From Alicyclobacillus pomorum DSM 14955 (GTDB lineage: Bacteria; Bacillota; Bacilli; Alicyclobacillales; Alicyclobacillaceae), in contig NZ_AXAR01000002.1 in the NCBI RefSeq assembly GCF_000472905.1, positions 175,603 through 239,602 of the forward strand: a stretch of DNA of 64,000 bases, given 5' to 3'. How positions within the stretch are numbered: position 1 is the first letter of the stretch; every line of letters begins with the position of its first letter. Positions 57,054 through 64,000 of the stretch are shown here, piece after piece. Both the position numbers and the translations under genes were made by a program. The notes under the pieces were generated by a model, which saw only the letters and a list, made by a program, of their open reading frames with translations, had not been told where the DNA came from and made no database searches.

Positions 57054-57875
57054 TTAGCCCTTGACGGAACCTGCCAACAAACCGCGAACGAAGTAGCGAC
57101 TCAACAACACGTATACGAGCAAAGTCGGTAGTGCAGCGATAAATGCACCGGCCATCTGTACGTTCCACTGCACAATTTGGCTGCCCGACAAGTTCTGCAA
57201 AGCCACCATAACCGGTTGATTGGGCGGTTGTGTCATGGATACAGCAAATAGAAATTCGTTCCATATCGATGTGAACTGCCAGATCCCAACCACGACAAAG
57301 CCTGAGATGGACAGCGGAAGGATGATGCGGCGGTAGATCCCCCAGTATCCCGTGCCGTCAATCGTCGCCGCCTCTATTAGGTCTGTCGGGATGCCGGCGT
57401 AGAAATTGCGGAAAATCAGCGTACAAATCGGCAGTCCGTAAATCACGTGAATGAGAATCAGCCCCGGAATGGTGTTGTACAGGCCGATGTCAGTCATGAA
57501 TTGAATCACTGGAATCAAGACGCTCTGGTACGGAATGAACATACCGAACAGAATCAGCGGAAAGATGACATTGGCCCCGCGAAATTTCCATTTCGATAAG
57601 GCATAGCCGTTCAAAGACCCGAGCAGTGCAGAGATGATGGTTCCGGGAATCGCAAGGTAGAAACTGTTCCCCAAGTTGGGTGCCAACTTGTTGAACGCCT
57701 CAGCGTAACTGGAGAAATCCAGGTGTTTCGGCAACCACCACATGTGGGCGAGATCAATCTCAGCATTTCCTTTTAAGCTGGTCACAATCACGACGTAAAC
57801 GGGTACCAAGTACGCGAGCGCAAACACTATGAGAAGGAGGTAGAGAATAGTTCGATTGATTGTTCGCAAAGCCAT
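57054..57875 (-). CDS. Carbohydrate ABC transporter permease, MalG type
   Basis: 273 residues, six membrane helices. The EAA loop for the ATPase contact is at [28 protein letters not shown]. It forms the membrane channel with the MalF-type partner; its ATG shares a base with the partner's stop. No ATP-binding subunit is in the operon, so a shared MsmX-like ATPase elsewhere is expected. Confidence 0.93.
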   Translation of the reverse strand: MALRTINRTILYLLLIVFALAYLVPVYVVIVTSLKGNAEIDLAHMWWLPKHLDFSSYAEAFNKLAPNLGNSFYLAIPGTIISALLGSLNGYALSKWKFRGANVIFPLILFGMFIPYQSVLIPVIQFMTDIGLYNTIPGLILIHVIYGLPICTLIFRNFYAGIPTDLIEAATIDGTGYWGIYRRIILPLSISGFVVVGIWQFTSIWNEFLFAVSMTQPPNQPVMVALQNLSGSQIVQWNVQMAGAFIAALPTLLVYVLLSRYFVRGLLAGSVKG

Positions 57876-58870
57876 TAATCTCCCTCCTTGCGCAAACTGC
57901 TGATGAGATACGGCACAATCACGATGGCCAGCGCAATCAACATGAAGATGGCGATGGCTGCGCCTTCTGCGTAGTGGTTCCCTTGGAACGTCGTGTTGAA
58001 CATGTTCAAGCTTGGCATATCTGTCACGAACGCAGCGCCCGGCCCGGTCATCGCGTAGATCAGGTCAAATATTTTCATGGAAATATGCGCAAGAATGATG
58101 ATGGTTGTCGCTGTCATTGGACGCAACTGAGGGAACGTCACTTTCCAAAATGCCTTCCACTCACTGGCACCGTCCACGCGAGCCGCCTCGTGTATTTCCT
58201 CAGGAATGGCGCGTAACCCCGCAAGGTAAAGGGCCATTGCGAAGCCGGACATTTGCCAGACAGCCGCAATCACCACCGCAATCAAAGCAACAGGAATCCC
58301 AAATTGAATTTGCCCCCAATGAATGCTGGGGATAATCTTCGTCGACGTATACCACCCCGGTAACTGGCTGGGATTCCAACCAAATGCCTTAAGAATTAAG
58401 TTGATTCCGGAACGAGGGCTGAGCAGCCACTGCCACACGACGCCTGTGACAATGAAAGAAAGCGCCATTGGAAAAATGAAGATGTTTCGAAACAGTCCCT
58501 CCGCTCGGATCTTGCGGTCCACCAGAATGGCCAATAACAGTCCTATCACCAGACAAAGGAAGATAAACAGGATTGTAAAGAATAGTAAGTTGCGAAGGTC
58601 GGCTTGGAAGCGATATTCGCCGAACAGCATGGCATAGTTTTTCAAGCCGGCAAAGGACATATTGGGGACGAGGCTGTTCCAATGGGTCAAGGAGATCCAA
58701 CCCGTCCAAGCGATAAACCCGTAGACAAACACCGCAATTGCAATGAAAGACGGGAGAATGGTCAAAATCGGGTACGCTCTTTCCCACGTCCAGGGACGCT
58801 TGCGCTTTGCCAAGGCCGGAGGCAACCCGGTTAGAGGCGATCCAGTCGAAGTTTGGACATTCTGTGCCAC
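57875..58870 (-). CDS. Carbohydrate ABC transporter permease, MalF type
   Basis: 331 residues, six or seven membrane helices, with EAA loop [31 protein letters not shown] at 58870 is 8 bases after AAGGGGG; the TTG at 58888 lies before that site. Works with the MalG-type permease and the upstream lipoprotein. Sugar not identifiable. Confidence 0.93.
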   Translation of the reverse strand: MAQNVQTSTGSPLTGLPPALAKRKRPWTWERAYPILTILPSFIAIAVFVYGFIAWTGWISLTHWNSLVPNMSFAGLKNYAMLFGEYRFQADLRNLLFFTILFIFLCLVIGLLLAILVDRKIRAEGLFRNIFIFPMALSFIVTGVVWQWLLSPRSGINLILKAFGWNPSQLPGWYTSTKIIPSIHWGQIQFGIPVALIAVVIAAVWQMSGFAMALYLAGLRAIPEEIHEAARVDGASEWKAFWKVTFPQLRPMTATTIIILAHISMKIFDLIYAMTGPGAAFVTDMPSLNMFNTTFQGNHYAEGAAIAIFMLIALAIVIVPYLISSLRKEGD

Positions 58871-58904
58871 AAGGAGTCCCCCTTTCAACGGAGTCGTTCA
58901 CACA

Positions 58905-58937
58905 GAAGGTCAGGCAGCGATGTTCACCCGCCTGACC
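58905..58937 (-). terminator. Intra-operon hairpin after the binding-protein gene
   Basis: Leftward: stem GGTCAGGC with GCCTGACC, loop of about 14 bases, then TTCTGTGTG, a weak U-tract. Such partial terminators or 3' stabilisers often let binding protein be made in excess over permeases. Confidence 0.6.
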
Positions 58938-58994
58938 CCTGCGTACGTCTTTCGAATCCAGTTTCGCCTCAGCGCACGTGCATCGTTGAACGCA

Positions 58995-60302
58995 TTACTG
59001 CCCGAGTGGGTTCTGCTGTGCGGCAGACTTCAGCTGAGCAATGAAACCGTCCACGTCTCCGCTGCTGACGAAGACTTGCATCGCTTGGTTGACCGCATCG
59101 AGGAATCCAGGATTTGCAGCAGACCCGTGTGCCAAACTCGGGGTCAGCGTATCTTTCTTAAAGTCCTGAATCGCCGATTGACTGTAGACATCGTATTTAC
59201 TGGTGTCCGCGTCCAAACGAGCTGGAATGGAACCTTTGAGCGGGTTGAACGCGTCTTGTCCAGGCTCAGACCCGAGCACCTTCAGGAACGCCAGTGTTCC
59301 ATCTCGGTGCGGCGCGCCTTTCGGCAGGCCAAAGGTATCCGTGATCACCATGAAATCGCTGTCCGTACCAGGTGTGGTTACCCATCCAAAATCCACGTTG
59401 GGCTTCAGGTGCAGGTCAGTCGTGTAGTAGCCCTTCGCCCAGTCGCCCATCACGTTCATCGCAGCCTTGCCGTTCGCCACGAGCTGTGACGCGTCTTGCC
59501 AGACCAACGAAGCGTGGTCAGAGTTGGTGTAGGACAGCATCTTCTTGAAGGTCTCCAGGGATTGTTTTACACCGGGATCGTCAAAAGAGAGCTTACCTTG
59601 CCACAGTTGGTCGTACTTGTCTGCACCGATGGTACCGAGCAATACGTCCTCCCACAGCATGGTGGCTTCCCACGTGTCTTTGTCACCGAGTGCCAGCGGT
59701 GTGACGCCGTGCGACTTCAGAACATCTGCATCCTTGAAGAAGTCGTCAAACGTCTTCGGCGGCGTCAAGTGATATTGGTCAAAGATCTTCTTGTTGTACC
59801 AGAGGACGTTGCCGCGGTGAATATCCACCGGGACACCGTAGATGTTCCCGTCCTTGCTGACCATGTCAATCAGCTGCTTCGGGAATTTGTCGTTCCAACC
59901 TTCCTGTTGGTACAAGTCGTTCAGTGGCTCCATCTTCCCTGCGTCCACCCAGGACATGAGCTCGGCGCCACCGTGCACCTGGAACGTGTCAGGCGGATTG
60001 TTCGCCTTCATACGGGTCGCGAGAACTTGCTTCGCATTCGTCCCTGCACCACCAGCGACAGCGGAGTTTTGCACCTGATAATCCGGATTCTGCTTTTGAA
60101 ATAACTTGATCAGCGCTTGAAGCCCGTCCGCTTCACCGGCTCCTGTCCACCAAGAGAAAATTTCAACCTTCTTTGCTGCGGAACCACTGTTCGCAGCGGC
60201 GTTGCTTGTATTCTCTGTGTTGTTTGACGTTCCGCACGCTGTGGTCATTGCGACCGCAACAGCCACCGTAGAGCCCCATTTCAAGGCTTTGCCCAGTTTC
60301 AC
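58995..60302 (-). CDS. Sugar ABC transporter substrate-binding lipoprotein
   Basis: 435 residues. Lipoprotein signal with lipobox ending MTTAC at about residue 23, then a Ser/Asn-rich linker and a two-lobe binding protein of the extracellular solute-binding 1 type (EIFSWWTGAGEADGL, AAMNVMGDWAKGYY, GLPKGAPHRDGTLAFL). The EIFSWWTGAGE opening resembles glucose/mannose-type binding proteins. Anchored outside the membrane, it delivers sugar to the two permeases. Confidence 0.93.
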   Translation of the reverse strand: MKLGKALKWGSTVAVAVAMTTACGTSNNTENTSNAAANSGSAAKKVEIFSWWTGAGEADGLQALIKLFQKQNPDYQVQNSAVAGGAGTNAKQVLATRMKANNPPDTFQVHGGAELMSWVDAGKMEPLNDLYQQEGWNDKFPKQLIDMVSKDGNIYGVPVDIHRGNVLWYNKKIFDQYHLTPPKTFDDFFKDADVLKSHGVTPLALGDKDTWEATMLWEDVLLGTIGADKYDQLWQGKLSFDDPGVKQSLETFKKMLSYTNSDHASLVWQDASQLVANGKAAMNVMGDWAKGYYTTDLHLKPNVDFGWVTTPGTDSDFMVITDTFGLPKGAPHRDGTLAFLKVLGSEPGQDAFNPLKGSIPARLDADTSKYDVYSQSAIQDFKKDTLTPSLAHGSAANPGFLDAVNQAMQVFVSSGDVDGFIAQLKSAAQQNPLGQ

Positions 60303-60478
60303 GTGTGGTTGCCCCCCTTATCGACGATAGTAAAGTCTGATCCGGTGTATCCGCTTACTTCGATGGGTTACGGATACACGCTGGCAGTCCAACCTCGCCT
60401 CAACGCTCGCAGCAATCAACGTCACTGAATCCAGTTCGTTTATCTATTCAACCAAGCTGTTTATTTGTAAGCGGATTC

Positions 60479-60536
60479 AGTATACTATGTAAGAGTCTAG
60501 CGAGGTTTTCTGCCCGTCTTGGTTTGTATACTAAAC
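60479..60536. promoter_or_regulatory. Paired AGTATACT/GTATAC operators of the ROK repressor
   Basis: AGTATACT (60479-60486) and GTTTGTATACTAAAC (60522-60536, near-palindrome) share the GTATACTA core, with centres 46 bases apart, in the region between the divergent ROK and ABC genes. They resemble AT-rich XylR/NagC-type sites and also contain TATACT -10-like sequences. Binding by the adjacent ROK protein is inferred. Confidence 0.5.
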
Positions 60537-60597
60537 TATTCTCCGAAGTCTTGCAATACTGATATATTGAAAACCTTCCATGAGGAGGAGACACAAG

Positions 60598-61782
60598 GTG
60601 GCACAGCGCATCGATGCATCCACGATGAGACAATTGAATAAAGCCACAGTCCTTCATTGCGTACGTGCGCGGAGCCCCATTTCCCGCATCGAAATTGCTG
60701 AGACAACGGGGTTAAATAAGGCGACCGTGTCCTCCCTTGTCGATGAACTGATGGACGAGCAATTTGTTGTCGAAGTCGGATACGGCCATTCAAAAGGTGG
60801 TAGAAAGCCTATCCTTTTGGAATTTAACGCAGACGCGGCGTTTACTGTAGGTTTGGATGTTCAAATCACACACGTCACAACGACCCTGTGCAATGCCAAC
60901 GGAACCGTGCGTTGGGCACACACCGTTCCGATGGACATGGGTGGAACAGATGTACAAGAACATCTTTTGGCTCTCATCACGGCGCAAGCAGCCAATGCGA
61001 TGGCGGCAGCACCCCCTAGTCCGCACGGCGTGCTGGGGATTGGCATCGCCTTGCCGGGGATGGTCAACTTCCACAACGGTCACGTGTACATGCTGCCAAA
61101 CATGGGCGTTGTGGATTGGGACATCCGCAGCGCGTTGATGGAACGGTTCCGCGTACCTGTGTTTGTCGATAACGATGCGAACTGTGGCGCCTGGGCAGCG
61201 TATCGGATGAATCCGACCACCAAAAATCTTGTGTACATCTCGGCGGGAATTGGTATCGGGGCCGGCATTGTCATTGGAGGCCAACTCTATCGTGGTAGCC
61301 GTGGCGTGGCTGGCGAGTACGGACATACCACCATCGTCGCCATGGGTGTTCGTTGTACGTGTGGAAACTACGGCTGTTGGGAGCGCTACGCGGCCGAAGA
61401 AAGCCTTCTTTGCTATCTTGCTGAAAACGGTGTCACAGACTTTCAGGACGTAGAAGAGGACTTCGTAGAGAAAGTCGTTCGGGCCGCCAACAAAGGCAAT
61501 CATGGGTGTGTCCAGGCCCTGGTGACGTTGGGGCGCTTTCTCGGCATTGGGATGGCCAATATTGCCAACACGCTCAATCCTGACGCTGTGTTTTTCGGTG
61601 GCCACTTGTCCCACGCATACAAATACCTGTTGCCCCAACTCAAATCATCTATGGATCTGAAATCCGTACAACCGGTGAGAGAGACGCCAATCCTTCTAGC
61701 AAACTCGGACAGTGTGGCGATAGGCGCCGCCGGCATTGCACTTGCGGAGACACTGTATCAATCCGACTTTGTGGAAAATTGA
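60598..61782 (+). CDS. ROK-family transcriptional repressor, XylR/NagC type
   Basis: About 394 residues. N-terminal winged HTH (SRIEIAETTGLNKATVSSLVDEL), then a sugar-kinase-like ROK domain (GIALPGMV, FVDNDANCGAWAAY, SAGIGIGAGIVIGG) with the zinc motif CTCGNYGCWE. GTG at 60598 follows GAGGAGGAG; an ATG at 60580 overlaps that site and is rejected. Divergent from the sugar ABC operon, which it probably represses until sugar binds. Confidence 0.92.
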   Translation: MAQRIDASTMRQLNKATVLHCVRARSPISRIEIAETTGLNKATVSSLVDELMDEQFVVEVGYGHSKGGRKPILLEFNADAAFTVGLDVQITHVTTTLCNANGTVRWAHTVPMDMGGTDVQEHLLALITAQAANAMAAAPPSPHGVLGIGIALPGMVNFHNGHVYMLPNMGVVDWDIRSALMERFRVPVFVDNDANCGAWAAYRMNPTTKNLVYISAGIGIGAGIVIGGQLYRGSRGVAGEYGHTTIVAMGVRCTCGNYGCWERYAAEESLLCYLAENGVTDFQDVEEDFVEKVVRAANKGNHGCVQALVTLGRFLGIGMANIANTLNPDAVFFGGHLSHAYKYLLPQLKSSMDLKSVQPVRETPILLANSDSVAIGAAGIALAETLYQSDFVEN

Positions 61783-61869
61783 CATCCCCGCATTCTATCA
61801 TGCGTGGCGTTGTCCCGTACGCGCTACATGTCAGACACAACGCGTCCGTGCCCCGTTCTCAGCGGTCTT

Positions 61870-61989
61870 TCATATTTGCTTGCCATCTGTGGGTCGCGTG
61901 AAAAAGAACACAAAGGTAGACAGCAAGGCTGCAGCCGCAAAAATCGCACCCGGTGACGGCTTGATTTTGGGAATTGAATCAAGCTTCAC
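61870..61989 (-). CDS. Predicted 39-aa single-pass membrane peptide
   Basis: A short frame starting GTG at 61989, five bases after the stop of the 140-residue gene, with GGGGGTGAT overlapping that stop as its ribosome-binding site. The peptide has a charged start (KLDSIPKIKPSP), one hydrophobic helix (AIFAAAALLSTFVFFF) and a short basic tail. It looks translationally coupled. Function unknown. Confidence 0.5.
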   Translation of the reverse strand: MKLDSIPKIKPSPGAIFAAAALLSTFVFFFTRPTDGKQI

Positions 61990-61993
61990 AACA

Positions 61994-62416
61994 TCACCCC
62001 CGCGTTCCAGGCTGATTGAACTTGCTCATCAGCCGTACTCGATAATCGGTAAAGAACTCCTGCGTTTTCGGTAAGTAGCCTGCTAATTTTGCATATCCAA
62101 ACGGCGGTCCGCTGACGACAATGGAAATCGTTCTAGACCCGATAAACGGACCCACCACGTTGATTTGGTCCGTAATGAGCAATAGAGCCGTGATGACATC
62201 CAGTGCGTCTAAGGCCAATTCCGCACTTGGGGTCTTCCCTTCTGCAGCGTATCCCGTGATGGGACCTGCCAGGGATAGTCCAAAGGACTCAGACGACAAA
62301 AAAACTGATGTGATTTTCAGCTGGCCGGTCAAAAGCAACACGGCAGTGAGGATATCCAGGCTGCGTAGGATTGTTTGCGGAATCAGATTCCCGTGTGTGT
62401 TTCCACCCCAAATCAT
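61994..62416 (-). CDS. Hypothetical protein with internal duplication, 140 aa
   Basis: Not recognised. Two ~50-residue units repeat: SLDILTAVLLLTGQLKITSV ... LSLAGPITGYA and ALDVITALLLITDQINVVGP ... IVVSGPPFGYA. Each has a hydrophobic helix, a strand pair and a closing G-YA. ATG at 62416 is 7 bases after GGAGG. Possibly a membrane-surface or spore-coat protein; no evidence favours either. Confidence 0.65.
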   Translation of the reverse strand: MIWGGNTHGNLIPQTILRSLDILTAVLLLTGQLKITSVFLSSESFGLSLAGPITGYAAEGKTPSAELALDALDVITALLLITDQINVVGPFIGSRTISIVVSGPPFGYAKLAGYLPKTQEFFTDYRVRLMSKFNQPGTRG

Positions 62417-62563
62417 TTCGCTTCCTCCGTAGTCTGGATAGAACATCATATTGCAATCTGCCCTATATGAGCACGGCCAGCGTGGGAACGTCCACAAATA
62501 TTTGAATACCATCCATCTTAGGCTGACGCGACGCGCAGGAAGTACATAAACAGGGCTTCGCCC

Positions 62564-63769
62564 TTAGGCGGATGGACCCGCATCGCGTTTTCGAATGGCT
62601 CTTGTCACCACCCAGTCCATCCCATAGGCAACAATGAGCAATGCTGTGATGATGGTGACAACACCGAGCCATCCGTAGGCACTCCAAAATAGCCCGCCAG
62701 CCGAACCGACGATGCTGGAGCCTGCATAGTAGAACAGCAGATACAGCGAGGACGCCTGCGCTCGATAAGACGGTGCAAGTTGCCCCACCCATCCACTGGC
62801 GATGGCGTGCCCACCAAAAAAACCAAACGTGAATAGAGCCAACCCGACAATTTTGAGAAGTAATGATGGGAACAGCGTAACCAGACAACCCACTATGGAA
62901 ATCGTTACCGAAATTCGTAAGGCCTTCGACTTGCCGATGGAGTCCGCTGCCCGTCCCATCCACGTTGAGCTGAACGTCCCCGTGAGGTAGACCACAAAGA
63001 TAAATCCGACCAAAGTCTGACTGAGGTGGTACGGTGGACTCATCAACAGGTAGCTGATGTAGTTGTACATGGTGACGAAGCTGCCCATGAGCAAGAAGCC
63101 AAGTGTGTAAATCCCGAGGAGTATCCGGTCTCGAGCAGCATGGCTGAGCCGGGAAACGAGTGCCTGAAGACCCATCTTTTGTGGGGAGAAGTGTGCTGGG
63201 CGCGGAAGGTTAAACCAAAACCAAGTGGCCAGCACCATACTCATGATACCAATGACAAAAACGGCAATCCTCCAGGAAGATAGGTCGGTCACCATCCCCG
63301 TAATGATCCGACCTGCCATGCCGCCGATGGACGTGCCACTCACGTACAACCCCATCGCCATACCGGCAGAGCTGGGGTGAAATTCCTCGTTGACGTACGC
63401 CATGGCGATAGACGGAAACCCCGCGAGCACAACGCCCTGCACGGCCCGCAGTGCAAGCAACGTAGGGTAGTTCGGTGCCACGGCAACGAGGATGGAGAGG
63501 GCCGCAGAAGAAAAGAGCGAGACAGCCATGAGGCGCTTGCGCCCCCACTGATCTGAAACGCCCGATACCCACAACATAGAAACCGCAAGGGCTGCGGTAG
63601 CAAACGACAGGGATAGACTGGACATCGCAGGACTGATGTGAAACTGCCGGGACAATTCCGGCATGATGGGTTGGGTGGTATAGAGGATGGCAAAGGTGAT
63701 GAACGCACCGGCAAACAGCGCCAGCGTGGCTCGAACATAACCGGGTTGCCCCCTTTGAATGTAAGACAC
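62564..63769 (-). CDS. MFS transporter, 12 TM, DHA1-like
   Basis: About 401 residues, twelve helices. Seen: motif A in VSGVSDQWGRKRLMAVS and a partial repeat in MGRAADSIGKSKALRIS; early segment TQPIMPELSRQFHISPAMSSL. This resembles YnfM/AraJ-type exporters. Substrate unknown. GTG at 63769 is 8 bases after GGAGGGAG; the ATG at 63820 precedes that site. Confidence 0.9.
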   Translation of the reverse strand: MSYIQRGQPGYVRATLALFAGAFITFAILYTTQPIMPELSRQFHISPAMSSLSLSFATAALAVSMLWVSGVSDQWGRKRLMAVSLFSSAALSILVAVAPNYPTLLALRAVQGVVLAGFPSIAMAYVNEEFHPSSAGMAMGLYVSGTSIGGMAGRIITGMVTDLSSWRIAVFVIGIMSMVLATWFWFNLPRPAHFSPQKMGLQALVSRLSHAARDRILLGIYTLGFLLMGSFVTMYNYISYLLMSPPYHLSQTLVGFIFVVYLTGTFSSTWMGRAADSIGKSKALRISVTISIVGCLVTLFPSLLLKIVGLALFTFGFFGGHAIASGWVGQLAPSYRAQASSLYLLFYYAGSSIVGSAGGLFWSAYGWLGVVTIITALLIVAYGMDWVVTRAIRKRDAGPSA

Positions 63770-63898
63770 TATGAAAACTCCCTCCAAATCTGAGCGTTTT
63801 GCAGTCGTCGATTTTCCCATCTATTGTCGCAAAGTCACGCCCTACACACAAAACCGCCTCCCGCTGCTCCCGACCTGGAGTCGACAAGTTCCAAGGAA

Positions 63899-63934
63899 GC
63901 AGAAAGGGACCTCCACCTCGTCGGCGGAAGTCCC
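63899..63934 (-). terminator. Terminator of a gene beyond the right edge
   Basis: Leftward: twelve-base stem (GGGACTTCCGCC with GGTGGAGGTCCC, two G-U pairs), five-base loop, then TTTCT. No gene in the last 60 bases ends visibly, so the transcript probably comes from right of the window. Confidence 0.7.
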
Positions 63935-64000
63935 AATCCGGTTTCACGTCCTTTTGTGCTTGTACACTTTCCTCTCGTCGTTCCCTAGAGTAGCCCATTT

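Overview
The window looks like a chromosomal segment of an aerobic, endospore-forming Firmicute, most like the Alicyclobacillaceae/Bacillales. This is inferred from gene content and order, with no database search. The left third keeps the classical Bacillus order fadF - acdA - rpoE - pyrG - spo0F - tal - glpX, and further right the pbpG / speE-speB / ywiB neighbourhood is also kept. Genes use strong GGAGG ribosome-binding sites with many GTG and TTG starts. No rRNA, tRNA, CRISPR array, IS element or prophage was seen.

Layout. 1-4.6 kb: 5' part of glpX, the acetyl-branch diaminopimelate genes (patA, ykuR, dapH) and tal. 4.7-8.9 kb: kce and kal (lysine catabolism) lie where fbaA sits in Bacillus, behind spo0F, then pyrG and rpoE. 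9.1-17.7 kb: a beta-oxidation set (fadF, thiolase, 3-hydroxybutyryl-CoA dehydrogenase, crotonase, two acyl-CoA dehydrogenases, MeaB). 18-27.4 kb: a second lysine-catabolic operon, transcribed kdd-kamA-kamB-kamC-kamD-kamE, preceded by a near-perfect sigma-54 promoter and a sigma-54 activator gene. 27.5-35.6 kb: a membrane protein, a SASP, ywiB, polyamine genes, a sporulation-type class A PBP, an aminotransferase and small possibly spore-related proteins. 35.6-52.2 kb: an amino-acid permease, a frameshifted secreted peptidoglycan-binding protein, an SDR, moaA, two polytopic glycosyltransferase-like proteins, pepF, deoD, an aminotransferase, a large MMPL transporter and pepP. 52.3-56.4 kb: a decayed patch holding a sulfite-oxidase-like/cytochrome b fusion joined to a truncated histidine kinase, a multiply frameshifted response regulator, an orphan 149-aa protein and a frameshifted YukD/EccD-like type VII secretion relic. 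56.5-64 kb: a small coiled protein, a sugar ABC operon with a divergent ROK repressor, two small unknown proteins and an MFS transporter.

How the genes work together. KamA converts L-lysine to beta-lysine, and the B12/PLP enzyme KamDE (kept active by KamB/KamC) makes 3,5-diaminohexanoate. Kdd oxidises it, Kce cleaves the product with acetyl-CoA to acetoacetate and 3-aminobutyryl-CoA, and Kal deaminates the latter to crotonyl-CoA. The beta-oxidation operon between the two kam/kal loci can take crotonyl-CoA on to acetyl-CoA. This pathway is best known from anaerobic lysine fermenters. Here every step from lysine to crotonyl-CoA is encoded, only the acetoacetate CoA-transferase is missing, and control appears to be by sigma-54. 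Lysine-biosynthesis genes stand immediately beside the kal-kce pair.
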